DNA of 64,000 bases from Hypnocyclicus thermotrophus (GCF_004365575.1 NZ_SOBG01000005.1:62001-126000), one strand, 5' to 3'. Shown: positions 1 to 9,442, counted from the first letter of the stretch. The notes: generated by a model from the sequence alone, not told the origin. Program-made: numbers and translations.

Positions 1-197
1 TGATGCCCTACATCAAACAAAAATTTATCTTGCGGAGAATTAAAAATTTTATGAAGAGCTATCGTTAATTCTACAACTCCTAAATTTGGTCCGAGATGTC
101 CTCCATTAGTACTTACTACATTTATTAGAAGCTCTCTTATTTCTTGTGATGATTTTTCTAGTTCTTCTATATTTTGTGTTTTTATATCTAAATTCAT
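1..197 (-). CDS. dxs: 1-deoxy-D-xylulose-5-phosphate synthase, N-terminal part (runs off the window)
   Basis: Only the first 65 codons are in the window. DXS is a thiamine diphosphate enzyme that condenses pyruvate and glyceraldehyde 3-phosphate in the first step of the MEP isoprenoid pathway. The translation begins [20 protein letters not shown] and contains the family hallmark around residues 32-41 ([10 protein letters not shown]) and a downstream FLFDVGHQ-like segment at the window edge. ATG at 197 follows the DUF212 gene by 12 bases, so it is the last visible gene of the long minus-strand block. IspH, a later enzyme of the same pathway, is at the other end of this window. Confidence 0.9.
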   Translation of the reverse strand, partial: MNLDIKTQNIEELEKSSQEIRELLINVVSTNGGHLGPNLGVVELTIALHKIFNSPQDKFLFDVGH

Positions 198-209
198 TAT
201 TAAACCCCA

Positions 210-674
210 CTATTTCAATATATATGATTTCATTGCAAATGAAACAGCTATTCCAAGTAATGCTCCTACTAGTACTTCAATAGGCTCATGTCCTAATAAC
301 TCTTTTAAATCATTTTCCATCTCTTTCATATCAAAGTTATTATTTTTTAAATTTCTAACTATTTTATTTATTACCCCTGCCTGCTTACCAGCTGCTCTTC
401 TTATTCCTGTAGCATCATACATAACAATAATCCCAAAAACAGTTGCAATAGCAAACTCTATACTATTTGACCCTTTTAAAATAGCTATAGAAGTCGCTAT
501 CGATGTAACAGTAGAGGAATGTGAACTTGGCATCCCTCCTGTTTCAAATAATCTATGAAATTTTAATCCTTCTTTTTTTAAAAACGGACTAATCACCTTA
601 TAAAATTGTGCTAAAAAAGCAGCTAAAAATGCTACATCTAATATTTTATTCCCAAAAATTATACCTTGCGTCAT
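210..674 (-). CDS. DUF212 / divergent PAP2 family membrane protein (YuiD-like)
   Basis: A 154-residue membrane protein of the DUF212 family (B. subtilis YuiD-like), distantly related to PAP2/vanadium haloperoxidase phosphatases. The conserved GGMPSSHSSTV motif is at about residues 46-56, and a second conserved segment (YDATGIRRAAGKQA) at about 86-99. Hydrophobic stretches lie near residues 10-25, 55-85 and at the C-terminal end. The substrate of this family is not established; a lipid-phosphate phosphatase role is only inferred. The start ATG has an upstream AAGGATGG. It sits between yhbY and dxs in the same transcription direction, which fits an isoprenoid/lipid-carrier connection but does not prove it. 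Confidence 0.85.
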   Translation of the reverse strand: MTQGIIFGNKILDVAFLAAFLAQFYKVISPFLKKEGLKFHRLFETGGMPSSHSSTVTSIATSIAILKGSNSIEFAIATVFGIIVMYDATGIRRAAGKQAGVINKIVRNLKNNNFDMKEMENDLKELLGHEPIEVLVGALLGIAVSFAMKSYILK

Positions 675-689
675 CCCGTTGTACCATCC

Positions 690-1004
690 TTATATTTTTT
701 TTATTTTATCTGAATACACAGGTTTTTTTTCATTTTCTTTAAAGAATATAATTGTTTTTCCTATTATATCTACTATTTCTATTTCTGATTTTTTAGATAT
801 TTTTTCTGCAATTTCTCTTAATTCTTGTTTTGAAAGTTCTGCATTTTGAAGAGCTTTTACTTTTATTAACTCTTTTACTCTAATAGCATTTTCTATATTT
901 TCTATTATATTATCTGTCAAACCATCTTTTCCTATTCTTACGACTGCTGTTAGATCATGTGCTTGTTGTTTTAAAAAACTTCTTTGTTTACTGTTTAATT
1001 TCAT
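690..1004 (-). CDS. yhbY: YhbY-family RNA-binding protein (CRM domain)
   Basis: A 104-residue protein made almost entirely of one CRM (YhbY) RNA-binding domain, of normal length for the family. The opening MKLNSKQRSFLKQQAHDL and the central VRIGKDGLTDNIIENI are characteristic; the GxxG-like loop is at residues 25-28. Family members associate with pre-50S ribosomal particles. A strong GGAGG lies upstream of the ATG. It follows RNase J by 6 bases, so two RNA-maturation genes are adjacent and probably cotranscribed. Confidence 0.92.
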   Translation of the reverse strand: MKLNSKQRSFLKQQAHDLTAVVRIGKDGLTDNIIENIENAIRVKELIKVKALQNAELSKQELREIAEKISKKSEIEIVDIIGKTIIFFKENEKKPVYSDKIKKI

Positions 1005-1010
1005 TTATTT

Positions 1011-2744
1011 TTAAACCTCCATTATGATTGGTAAAATTATCGGATTTCTTTTTGTTTCTTCATATAAATATTTACTTGCTGTATCTTTTATTGTTCCTTT
1101 TAAAATATTCCATTCTGTTACACTATTTTTTTCATGTACTTCTAAATTTTGTTTAATAAGTTTTGTTGTTTCATTTATTAAATTTTCTGATTCTCTAGAA
1201 TAAACAAAACCTCTTGTTATTATATCAGGTCCTGATACTATCATACCAGTTTTCTTAGAAATAGTTACAACCACAATTACTATTCCATCTTGTGCTAAAT
1301 GTTGTCTATCTCTAAGTACAATATTTCCTACATCTCCTACTCCAAGTCCATCTATTAATACATCACCTGACGGAACTTTTCCTACTTCCTTTGCGTATTC
1401 TTTTGTTAACTCTATTTTTTTACCATTTTCAGTAATAATAATATTTTCTACTGGTATTCCACACTCTATAGCTAATTGTCTATGTGCTTTCAACATTTTA
1501 TATTCACCATGGACAGGCATAAAATTTTTAGGTTTTATTAAGTTAAGCATTAGTTTTAATTCATCTTGACTTCCATGACCAGATACATGTATTCCAGCTA
1601 CTTTTTTAAAAACTACTTCTGCTTCTTTTTTTAGTAAATTATTTATATTACTATAAACAGCTTTTTCATTTCCTGGAATTGGTGTAGCTGATATTATCAC
1701 AGTATCTTCTTCTCTTATTGTTATATGTCTATGCATATTTTTTGCTATCCTTGAAAGTGCTGCTAATGGCTCTCCTTGTGTCCCTGTACAAAGTATAACT
1801 ACTTCATTATCTTTTCTATTTTCTACATTTTTTAAAGACACCATTAGCCCTTTAGGTACTTCTAAATATCCAAGTCTTGTAGCTATTTCAAAAACTTTTA
1901 CCATACTTCTTCCATCTATGGCTATTTTTCTATTAGTTTCTTTTGCTACATCTACAATTTGTTGCAATCTATGTATATGTGATGCAAATGCCGCTACTAT
2001 TATTCTTCCTTTAGCATTTCTAAATTCATTTCTAAGTGCTTCACCTACACTTCTTTCTGATGGTGTAAATCCTGGTATTTCAGAATTTGTACTATCTGCT
2101 AAAAGTAAATCTACCCCTTCTTCACCTAAAGCTGCAAGTCTTTGAAAATCAAATCCTACATTATCTACTGGTGTTAAATCCACTTTAAAATCTCCTGTAT
2201 GAACTATTCTACCAGCTGGCGTATTTATACATATAGAATAAGCATCTGCTATTGAATGTGTTACTCTAATAAATTCTACTTCAAAATATTTTCCTATTTT
2301 TTTTACACTTCTATTAGTTATTTCATAAGTTTTTGGTTTATGTGATATTCCGCCAAAATTATCAAACTTTGACATAGCTAATGCTATACTTAATTTTCCA
2401 CCATAGATAGGAACAGTACTATCTATTTTTTGATATAAATACGGAATTGCTCCTATATGATCCTCATGCCCGTGTGTAAGTACAAGTCCTTTTACTTTAT
2501 CTTTATTTTTTTCTAAATAATTATAATCTGGAATTACCAAATCTATTCCATATAAATTCTCATCTGGAAAACTGCTTCCTGCATCTATAACAATTATTTC
2601 ATCTCTATATTGAATAATTGTACTGTTTTTCCCTACTTCTTCTAACCCACCAAGTGGCATTATATATACTTTTTCTTCTTTTCTAGGTTTATCATTATTT
2701 TTTGTTCTTTCTATCTTTTTATTTATCTTATTTGTTTCTTTCAT
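1011..2744 (-). CDS. rnj: Ribonuclease J
   Basis: A 577-residue metallo-beta-lactamase/beta-CASP nuclease with 5'-3' exonuclease and endonuclease activity in mRNA decay and rRNA maturation. The zinc-binding motif HGHEDH is at residues 91-96, the MPLGGLEEVGKN opening at about 29-40, the HTGDFK segment near residue 183 and the late HVSGHGSQDE beta-CASP histidine motif near residue 388. A 25-residue basic, lysine-rich N-terminal extension precedes the catalytic fold. The sequence before the start is unusual (a run of G followed by T before ATG) rather than a standard AGGAGG. The only RNase J gene seen here; a second paralogue elsewhere cannot be excluded. Confidence 0.97.
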   Translation of the reverse strand: MKETNKINKKIERTKNNDKPRKEEKVYIMPLGGLEEVGKNSTIIQYRDEIIVIDAGSSFPDENLYGIDLVIPDYNYLEKNKDKVKGLVLTHGHEDHIGAIPYLYQKIDSTVPIYGGKLSIALAMSKFDNFGGISHKPKTYEITNRSVKKIGKYFEVEFIRVTHSIADAYSICINTPAGRIVHTGDFKVDLTPVDNVGFDFQRLAALGEEGVDLLLADSTNSEIPGFTPSERSVGEALRNEFRNAKGRIIVAAFASHIHRLQQIVDVAKETNRKIAIDGRSMVKVFEIATRLGYLEVPKGLMVSLKNVENRKDNEVVILCTGTQGEPLAALSRIAKNMHRHITIREEDTVIISATPIPGNEKAVYSNINNLLKKEAEVVFKKVAGIHVSGHGSQDELKLMLNLIKPKNFMPVHGEYKMLKAHRQLAIECGIPVENIIITENGKKIELTKEYAKEVGKVPSGDVLIDGLGVGDVGNIVLRDRQHLAQDGIVIVVVTISKKTGMIVSGPDIITRGFVYSRESENLINETTKLIKQNLEVHEKNSVTEWNILKGTIKDTASKYLYEETKRNPIILPIIMEV

Positions 2745-2824
2745 TAAAAAACCCCCGGACTCTTTCTATTTTATTTTATATTTTTCTTACCAATTCTTTA
2801 TTTTGACATCCTTTCAAAATAAAG

Positions 2825-3460
2825 CTACACTCTTTTTTTATTAAAAACAAATCTAAAAAAACTTTTTTTCTCTTCTATTTTTTCTCCTGATTTTTCTAAT
2901 AATTTTTTAAATTCATTTTCATTTAATCTTTCTACTTCTATTTTATTATTATTTAAACTTATTTTTTCAGGTACAGAAACTTCTCTTATTTTAGGATATT
3001 TTGCCATAATATTCGCTATTTTTATATGATTTAAATTTATTTCATTCGCCACTACTATAGCTTTATTATTTCCTTTAGAGCCAGCATGAATAAATCCTTT
3101 TGCTTTCCCAAAAATAAAAACACTTCCTGTAGCTATAAGCTCTGCTCCAATATTTAAATCTCCTAGCAAAATAACATCTCCATCAATTTCTATTTTCTGA
3201 CCTGAATGTATTTTTTTCTCAATTATTTGTACTTTTTTATATATAATCTGTGGTGTTATATCTTTTATTAAATACAAAAAGTGTCCTTTTTCATTTAAAA
3301 TATTATATATATCTTTATAATATTTCTTATTTTTTCTTTCTAAAAGAAAATCTGTTTCTACATCAAAAAAGTTTTTTTCTATATTTTCTTTTAGATCTAA
3401 AATATTTTTTTCATAATCTTCTATTTTTATTAAGATTCCGTCTTTTAGATATTTCAACAC
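2825..3460 (-). CDS. minC: Septum site-determining protein MinC
   Basis: A 211-residue FtsZ inhibitor, the effector that blocks division away from midcell. The C-terminal beta-helical MinC domain is recognisable at about residues 90-170, including SGQKIEIDGDVILLGDLNIG and GKAKGFIHAGSKGN, which mediates dimerisation and MinD binding. The N-terminal part is short and divergent. minD and minE are not adjacent on either side, which is atypical because minC usually travels with minD. It lies between the PBP2 gene and RNase J in a shape/division block. About 80 bases of AT-rich spacer follow before rnj, where a separate promoter is possible. Confidence 0.92.
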   Translation of the reverse strand: MLKYLKDGILIKIEDYEKNILDLKENIEKNFFDVETDFLLERKNKKYYKDIYNILNEKGHFLYLIKDITPQIIYKKVQIIEKKIHSGQKIEIDGDVILLGDLNIGAELIATGSVFIFGKAKGFIHAGSKGNNKAIVVANEINLNHIKIANIMAKYPKIREVSVPEKISLNNNKIEVERLNENEFKKLLEKSGEKIEEKKSFFRFVFNKKRV

Positions 3461-3481
3461 TTTTAACTCCCCCCCACAGAT

Positions 3482-5263
3482 TTATTTATTTTCATAATAC
3501 TTATCAATAAAAGCATTAACTGCTTTTGTTGCAATAGCTCCTCCAGAACCCCCTCCTTCAACAAATGAAACGAAAACAATTTCTGGATTATCTGCAGGAA
3601 AATAACCTGCTGCCCATGCATGTGTATCACTATACATTGAATTTTGTGCAGATCCTGTTTTAGCTGCTATTTTTACAAAATCTCTTCTCAATCTCCTTCC
3701 AGTTCCATGATTACTATCTACAACTTGTACCATTGCTTCTCGAAGTGTATCAAAATACTCTTTTTTACCGTTATATAATATAGAAATTTCATGTTCTATA
3801 TTTTTCACTTTACCTTCACTATCTATCACTTTATCTAATATATGTGGTTTATAACCTATTCCATTATTAGCTAAAACATCATAGGCTAATAACATCTGTA
3901 AAGGGGTCACTAATAAATACCCTTGACCTATAGATAAGTTTACTGTATCTCCTCTATACCAACCTTCACCATAATGAACTTTTTTCCACTCTTTGTCTGG
4001 AAGTATTCCTACTTTTTCATCTGGTAAATCTATTCCTGTTTTTTTCCCCAATCCAAATTTAGATGCTGTTTCTATTATTGGTTTATGTCCTATTTTATCT
4101 CCCATTGTATAATAATATGTATTAACAGACTCAATAATAGATTTTTCCATATTAGTATAACCGTGTCCACCTCTTTTCCAACTTCTATATTTCCATTTTC
4201 CTATTTGATAATATCCTGGGTCATAAATTTCATAGTCTTTATCTATTCCTTGTTCTAAAAAACTCATAGCTACTAATGGTTTAAAGATTGAACCTGGTGG
4301 ATAAGTACTTCCTGTAATTCTATTTATAAGAGGTCTGCTAGGATTTTTAATCAGCTTATTCCAGTCTTTTGTACTAAATTTTGAAGTAAACATATTTAAA
4401 GAATATTCTGGACTACTTACCATAGTTATAATTTTTCCTGTTTTAGCTTCCATTGCTAAAAATGCTGCTTTTTCATTTCCTAAAAAATCTGTAATGTATT
4501 TTTGTAATTCATAATCTATACTTAAATATAGATTACTCCCTGGTTTTACTTCTGCATTTTTTATTTTTTTTACAATTTTATTATATGCATTTACTTCAAT
4601 GTATTCATAGCCATCTTTTCCTTGCAATAATTCATCATACTGTTTTTCAATTCCTTTTTTACCAGTATAGCTTCTTTTGGTATAGACTGGATTATCTTTT
4701 AATTTTTCATATTCTTTTTCTGTTATAGGCTTAATATATCCAAGTACATGAGATGCCAAATCATTATAAATATAGTATCTTTTCGAATAAGAAATAACAT
4801 CTAAATATGAATATTTACTTATTTTTTCCATTATTTTATGTGCTTTTTCTATTTCTAAATCTTGCTCAAGTACGTTTTCTCCTGTATAAGTATATATTTC
4901 TCCATATTTTATTTTTTTTATCACACTCTCTTTTGAAATTCCTAATAACTCCGCTATATTTTTTACTATTTCATCATTATATCTTCTACCATTTAAATAT
5001 ACTAATCTATATCCAGCTATATTTTTTACTAATAATTTTCCATTTCTATCATATATATTTCCTCTGGGTGCTTCTATCCTTCTTATTTTTATCCTATTTT
5101 TTTTAGACTTTTCAATAAATTCTTCACGATTATATACTTGCATATAAAAAAGTCTTATAAGTACTAATCCATAAACTAAAATTATAAATATTTTTAAAAT
5201 ATTTAAACGAAATTTATAATTTTTTACTAAACTTATTTTTATTTCATTTTGCTTTTTTCTCAT
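3482..5263 (-). CDS. mrdA: Penicillin-binding protein 2 (peptidoglycan transpeptidase for elongation)
   Basis: A bitopic transpeptidase of about 593 residues that crosslinks peptidoglycan in the elongasome. Counted from the upstream ATG at 5275, there is one N-terminal membrane segment (about 27-46), a PBP dimerisation domain and a transpeptidase domain with the catalytic SIFK (S329, K332), an SVN motif near 387 and KTGSA near 545. A second ATG at 5263, four codons in, is preceded by GGGTG at better spacing, so I choose it; 5275 is an alternative. It directly follows mreD, the usual Rod-complex partner. An 18-bp tandem duplication lies at the mreD/mrdA junction. Confidence 0.95.
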   Translation of the reverse strand: MRKKQNEIKISLVKNYKFRLNILKIFIILVYGLVLIRLFYMQVYNREEFIEKSKKNRIKIRRIEAPRGNIYDRNGKLLVKNIAGYRLVYLNGRRYNDEIVKNIAELLGISKESVIKKIKYGEIYTYTGENVLEQDLEIEKAHKIMEKISKYSYLDVISYSKRYYIYNDLASHVLGYIKPITEKEYEKLKDNPVYTKRSYTGKKGIEKQYDELLQGKDGYEYIEVNAYNKIVKKIKNAEVKPGSNLYLSIDYELQKYITDFLGNEKAAFLAMEAKTGKIITMVSSPEYSLNMFTSKFSTKDWNKLIKNPSRPLINRITGSTYPPGSIFKPLVAMSFLEQGIDKDYEIYDPGYYQIGKWKYRSWKRGGHGYTNMEKSIIESVNTYYYTMGDKIGHKPIIETASKFGLGKKTGIDLPDEKVGILPDKEWKKVHYGEGWYRGDTVNLSIGQGYLLVTPLQMLLAYDVLANNGIGYKPHILDKVIDSEGKVKNIEHEISILYNGKKEYFDTLREAMVQVVDSNHGTGRRLRRDFVKIAAKTGSAQNSMYSDTHAWAAGYFPADNPEIVFVSFVEGGGSGGAIATKAVNAFIDKYYENK

Positions 5264-5288
5264 TTTTGCACCCATCTTTTTTCAAATT

Positions 5289-5702
5289 CTAGCTTTTTTC
5301 AAATTCTAATTTATAAAAAATATAATTCATTACATATACAAATAAAAACTCTTTAACAAATGAATATAAATTTAACAAACTGTATTCAAAAAAATTTATA
5401 TATAAAAGATATAAAATCACCTCTATAAGTGTAATAATAAATATATTGATTCCTTGAAAAAGAATAAATTTATAAAAAATACGAAGAATAATAAAAAGAA
5501 ATAAAAAAAACACAATAGGTCTTTCTACATGATAGCCTGAAAGACCTACAACAAATCCTATAATAAATAGATATGGTAGAGAAAAATATTCTTTTGTAAA
5601 AATAATATATCCAGCATAACTAAGAGCTACTGCATTATAAGGAAAATCTACATAAACACTAGTTTCTAAAAACACTAAAAAAATTATTATTATTAAATTC
5701 AT
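5289..5702 (-). CDS. mreD: Rod shape-determining protein MreD (putative)
   Basis: A 137-residue, very hydrophobic protein with about five predicted membrane segments over nearly all its length. Sequence conservation in MreD is low; the call rests on size, topology, the pattern of hydrophobic segments and position immediately before mrdA, the standard mreD-mrdA order. MreD is an inner-membrane part of the elongation complex that couples MreB to PBP2. Its start codon overlaps the rsfS stop by one base. The last codons (LEFEKS, stop) are part of a short tandem duplication with the intergenic DNA. Confidence 0.72.
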   Translation of the reverse strand: MNLIIIIFLVFLETSVYVDFPYNAVALSYAGYIIFTKEYFSLPYLFIIGFVVGLSGYHVERPIVFFLFLFIILRIFYKFILFQGINIFIITLIEVILYLLYINFFEYSLLNLYSFVKEFLFVYVMNYIFYKLEFEKS

Positions 5703-6037
5703 TATTTTCTAATAACTTCCCTTGCGCTACTCCATAATTGTTCTAATGCATAGTATTCTCTATTTTCACTATTTAAAAGATGAATTACTATGTCATCATA
5801 ATCAATTAATATCCATTTTGCTTCTTTGTAGCCCTCAATTCCTAATCTTTTTTCTCCCATTTCATTCATTTTTTTATTTATTTCATCAGCTATTGCTTGA
5901 GCATTTTTTTCAGAATTAGGAGTAGCTATAACTACTTTATCACATAAACTATTTTTTCCTTCAAAATCTAATACCAATATATCTTTTCCTTTTTTTTCTT
6001 CAATAGCATCTATTATCTTTAATATTTTTTCCTCCAT
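5702..6037 (-). CDS. rsfS: Ribosomal silencing factor RsfS
   Basis: A protein of about 111 residues that binds uL14 and blocks 30S-50S joining when nutrients are scarce. The family signature is clear: KKGKDILVLDF early, then IATPNSEKNAQAIADEI, and near the end IVHLLNSENREYYALEQLW. The first ATG (6049) overlaps the previous stop and is followed by an in-frame repeat that places GGAGG five bases before a second ATG at 6037; I choose 6037. In many bacteria rsfS is next to nadD or a LytR-type gene, and here a LytR_C-domain gene is immediately upstream. Confidence 0.93.
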   Translation of the reverse strand: MEEKILKIIDAIEEKKGKDILVLDFEGKNSLCDKVVIATPNSEKNAQAIADEINKKMNEMGEKRLGIEGYKEAKWILIDYDDIVIHLLNSENREYYALEQLWSSAREVIRK

Positions 6038-6048
6038 TTTTTCCTCCA

Positions 6049-7041
6049 TTATTTAAGTAGAATATTTATTTTATTATTAAGTTCATTGTTTTCTCTTAGA
6101 TTTTCTATATTTAATAATTTTGATAGTTTATATGCAGTATAATAATCTTCACTATTGTATTCAATCATATTATCTGATATATCTATGTCTTTTTTTATTC
6201 TTTTTGTTGTAATATATCCTTCATTTTTTAGTAATTTATATACTTTTTCATCATAAGAATCTTTTCTAATGACATAAATATCTAATAAATTTTTTTGTTC
6301 CTTCCCTAATATGATTACTAAGTTTGCTATCGTAGGTAAATTTGCATTTTCTTTTACTTTTATATATTTTTCATTTATAGTTAACAATAATTTTTTTAAA
6401 GTTTCTTCTGATAATCCATTATTTATTATATACGTGTATTCTGTAAGTTCTTCATAATTTGCTGCATTATATTTAAATCCTAACTCTTCTTGTATTTTTT
6501 TACCTGTTGCAGTTGCATATCCTGTTTTACCATTAGCATTTAATATATCCACTATTATTTCTTCTGGTCTTATAGAATTTAATTCTTCTTTATCATAATA
6601 AAGTTTAGAAAAAACCTCTGTTAAACCAGAATTAAGTATATATTTTTTACCATTTTTTTCTATATAAGGTATTATTATTTGATGTTCTGTTTCTATTTTT
6701 ATATCGCTATTATTTTTTACAACTATATAATTTTCTAACTTTACAGGTAGTACATCATTTAATACATTTAAAAGGTCTGCATATCTCTTTTCTTTTATAT
6801 AATTTTTAAATTGCATATCTTTTGTTAAATAAACTTCCATAGGAAGCATTATAGATAGCTTTTTATCATAAACAATAAAAAGATTTCTTTTTCCTATTAA
6901 AACATAATTCTCCCATACAACATCTTTTTTTTGAGAATTTACTCTAAGAGTTCTATAAGAAAAAAATAAAAATACTATTACTATCAGAGATATTAGATAT
7001 TTTTTTTGTTTTCTTTTAAATTTATTTTTTCTTATATTCAC
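6049..7041 (-). CDS. Membrane-anchored LytR_C-domain protein
   Basis: A 330-residue protein with a basic N-terminus and one membrane segment at about residues 15-29, so most of it should be outside the cytoplasmic membrane. A LytR C-terminal-like domain is recognisable at about residues 160-255: VDILNANGKTGYATATGKKI, then LGFKYNAANYEEL, and LVIILGKE. This domain is the C-terminal half of LytR/CpsA/Psr proteins; the catalytic LCP domain itself is not visible, so a cell-wall ligase activity should not be assumed. The gene overlaps mtaB by 20 bases and rsfS follows directly, which matches the frequent LytR-rsfS neighbourhood. Confidence 0.7.
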   Translation of the reverse strand: MNIRKNKFKRKQKKYLISLIVIVFLFFSYRTLRVNSQKKDVVWENYVLIGKRNLFIVYDKKLSIMLPMEVYLTKDMQFKNYIKEKRYADLLNVLNDVLPVKLENYIVVKNNSDIKIETEHQIIIPYIEKNGKKYILNSGLTEVFSKLYYDKEELNSIRPEEIIVDILNANGKTGYATATGKKIQEELGFKYNAANYEELTEYTYIINNGLSEETLKKLLLTINEKYIKVKENANLPTIANLVIILGKEQKNLLDIYVIRKDSYDEKVYKLLKNEGYITTKRIKKDIDISDNMIEYNSEDYYTAYKLSKLLNIENLRENNELNNKINILLK

Positions 7042-8311
7042 TATAAAGCAACCCCTTTGTCAAGTTATTTATTTTTACTTTTACAATTTGATTTACTTCT
7101 AATTCTTCATCTATTTTTACTTTTAAATAATTTCTACTATAACCGTATGATTTTCCTTCTTTTATCTCTTCTACTAACACTTCTAATTCTTTATTTAAAT
7201 ATATTTCTCTCTCTTTTTTATACATCTCTTTAGCTAATTTCTCTAAGTTTTTAGAACGTATTTTCTTTGTTTCTGCTGATACTTTTTCTTGATATGTCGA
7301 TGCTAAAGTATTTTCTCTATCTGAATATTGAAAAATATGTAAATCTGAAAAAGATATATCTTTTATTAAATTATATGTGTTTTCAAAATTTTTATCTTTT
7401 TCATGTGGAAATCCTACAATAACATCTCCTGTAAATTTAATATCTTTTACCTCTTTTTTTATTTTAGAAAGGACATTTTTTACAAGTTTTGAATCATATT
7501 TTCTTTTCATTAAAGATAATATTTCATCATCTCCAGATTGAAGTGAGATATGAAGATGTGGCATAAGTTTATTATTTGTTTTTAACTGATTTATAAATCT
7601 ATCTGTGATTTTATCAGGATAAATGGAACCTAATCTTATTCTTTCTATTCCATCTATTTTACTTATTTCATCTATTACATCTTCTATTCTTATATCTCCA
7701 ATATCTTCTCCATAAGAACCAAGATTTATTCCAATCAAAATTATTTCTTTAAATCCTTCTTTTGCTAATTCTTTTATCTCTTTTATTATACTTTCTAGTT
7801 GTCTACTTCTTTTGTGTCCTCTAGCAAAAGGAATTTTACAATAAGAACAAAAATTATCACATCCATCTTGTATTTTTACATAAGCTCTATTCATCTCTCT
7901 AAAAGTAGTAAAACTATATTCTTTATAATCTTTTTCATCAAATATATTTTTTATATACATTTTTTTTGTATCAGAAATAAGATTAAAAATTTCGCCTTTA
8001 TCTGTATTTCCTACTATATAATCAATATCATTTATTTTTTCCAATTCTTTTGCATTTGTCTGTGCATAACACCCCGTAACTATAAGCAGTGAATCTTTAT
8101 TAATTTTTTTAGTTCTTCTCAGTATATTTCTAGTTTTTTTATCTGCCATAGCTGTAACAGTACACGAATTCACTACATATATATCCGCATAATCATCAAA
8201 GTCAACAACATTATATCCATTATCTACAAATTGCTTTTTTATACTTTCTGTTTCATATTGATTTACTTTACATCCTAATGTATAAAAAGCAACTTTTTTA
8301 TTTAAACTCAT
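7022..8311 (-). CDS. mtaB: tRNA t6A37 methylthiotransferase MtaB
   Basis: A 429-residue radical-SAM methylthiotransferase that converts t6A37 to ms2t6A37 in ANN-decoding tRNAs. The N-terminal UPF0004 domain supplies cluster cysteines in TLGCKVNQYE, NSCTV and TGCYAQ; the radical-SAM motif CDNFCSYC (CxxxCxxC) is at about residues 151-158; a TRAM-like domain is at the C-terminus. The opening YTLGCKVNQYE is the MtaB variant rather than MiaB or RimO. It overlaps the rsmE gene upstream by 14 bases, pairing tRNA and rRNA modification enzymes in one transcript. Confidence 0.95.
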   Translation of the reverse strand: MSLNKKVAFYTLGCKVNQYETESIKKQFVDNGYNVVDFDDYADIYVVNSCTVTAMADKKTRNILRRTKKINKDSLLIVTGCYAQTNAKELEKINDIDYIVGNTDKGEIFNLISDTKKMYIKNIFDEKDYKEYSFTTFREMNRAYVKIQDGCDNFCSYCKIPFARGHKRSRQLESIIKEIKELAKEGFKEIILIGINLGSYGEDIGDIRIEDVIDEISKIDGIERIRLGSIYPDKITDRFINQLKTNNKLMPHLHISLQSGDDEILSLMKRKYDSKLVKNVLSKIKKEVKDIKFTGDVIVGFPHEKDKNFENTYNLIKDISFSDLHIFQYSDRENTLASTYQEKVSAETKKIRSKNLEKLAKEMYKKEREIYLNKELEVLVEEIKEGKSYGYSRNYLKVKIDEELEVNQIVKVKINNLTKGLLYSEYKKK

Positions 8312-9017
8312 TTACTAATATTCCTCCTGCTACAATAGCTGCTGTTTCAGCTCTAAGTATTCTTTTTCCTAATGTTGCTATTTCACTATTATTTAATTCT
8401 TTTAAATATTTAATCTCGTTTGTAGAAAAACCACCTTCTGAACCTATTATATATAATATATTTTGTATGTTTTTTCCTTTATATTTTTCTAAAACATTTA
8501 ATATCTTATGTTCTTTATCCGCTTCATAAGGAATGATTATAAGATCATACATATCAAATTTTATATTTTTCAATTTTACAGGTTCCTCTATTATTGGTAA
8601 TTTTACTCCTTGGCATTGTTTTAATGCTTCTTTTGCAATGATATCCCATTTTTCTTTTTTTTCTTTAATTTTTACTACTGTTCTTTCTAAAACAGTAGGA
8701 ATAATTTTATCTATTCCTATTTCAGTTAATTTTTGAATTGTTAAATCCATTTTATCATTTTTTATAATTCCCATCGCAATTTCTATAGAAACATCTGATT
8801 TTTCAGGATTTTCATTTATTTCGTCTATTTCAAGTAATATATATTTTTTATCTACTTCTATTATATGAGTAATATACTCTTTTTCTCCATCAACAACTCT
8901 TACAATATCTGATATTTTTAATCTAAAAGAATTTTTTAAATGATTAATATCTTTTTTATTTGTAATCTCTATTATTTTACCATTTATATTCTTCTTTTCC
9001 ACAAAAATACTTATCAT
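8298..9017 (-). CDS. rsmE: 16S rRNA (uracil1498-N3)-methyltransferase RsmE
   Basis: A 239-residue SPOUT-fold methyltransferase that methylates U1498 in the decoding centre of 16S rRNA. Conserved features are the N-terminal PUA-like part (HLKNSFRLKISDIVRVVDG), the ERTVVK and WDIIAKEALKQC helices in the middle, and the knotted C-terminal SAM-binding region IGSEGGFSTNEI followed by LGKRILRAETAAI at about 200-231. Length is normal. Start and stop both overlap or touch neighbouring genes (Rrf2 regulator upstream, mtaB downstream). Confidence 0.95.
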   Translation of the reverse strand: MISIFVEKKNINGKIIEITNKKDINHLKNSFRLKISDIVRVVDGEKEYITHIIEVDKKYILLEIDEINENPEKSDVSIEIAMGIIKNDKMDLTIQKLTEIGIDKIIPTVLERTVVKIKEKKEKWDIIAKEALKQCQGVKLPIIEEPVKLKNIKFDMYDLIIIPYEADKEHKILNVLEKYKGKNIQNILYIIGSEGGFSTNEIKYLKELNNSEIATLGKRILRAETAAIVAGGILVNEFK

Positions 9018-9439
9018 TAAAACTCCTTAATATCATTATCAATAAGTTCTCTTAAAGTTGTATTTTTTAATATATCAGTTAACGCTTTATTCATTTTATC
9101 CCACAAGTAAATTGTTTTACAATTATCTCTTACACATGCTTTGGAATGTTTATCACACACAACAACTCTAACATCTGATTCTAATATTTCAAATATTTCT
9201 AAAATGTTTATTTCTGATGCTTTTTTAATTAATTTATATCCACCATTAGGTCCTCTTTTTCCTTCTATTATATTAGCTTTTTTTAATTTAAACAATATTT
9301 GTTCTAAATATTGAATTGATAAATTTTGATCTTCTGATATTTCTTTTATTCTGACTAATTTCCTCTCATTTTCTTCTATTTGAGTGGCAATATATATAAG
9401 CGCTCTAAGCCCATATCTTGTTTTTGTACTTATTTTCAT
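9017..9439 (-). CDS. Rrf2-family transcriptional regulator with three-cysteine motif
   Basis: A 140-residue winged-helix regulator of the Rrf2 family. The opening MKISTKTRYGLRALIYIA and the wing segment KRGPNGGYKLI are typical. Three cysteines in the spacing C-x6-C-x4-C (residues about 94-106, CDKHSKACVRDNC) match the Fe-S cluster loop of IscR/NsrR-type members, so iron-sulfur, redox or NO sensing is likely. Cysteine regulation as in CymR is the alternative, but CymR usually lacks this cluster loop. No isc or suf genes are adjacent; the neighbours are ruvB (upstream by 3 bases) and rsmE (sharing one base), so its targets are probably elsewhere. Confidence 0.9.
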   Translation of the reverse strand: MKISTKTRYGLRALIYIATQIEENERKLVRIKEISEDQNLSIQYLEQILFKLKKANIIEGKRGPNGGYKLIKKASEINILEIFEILESDVRVVVCDKHSKACVRDNCKTIYLWDKMNKALTDILKNTTLRELIDNDIKEF

Positions 9440-9442
9440 ATA

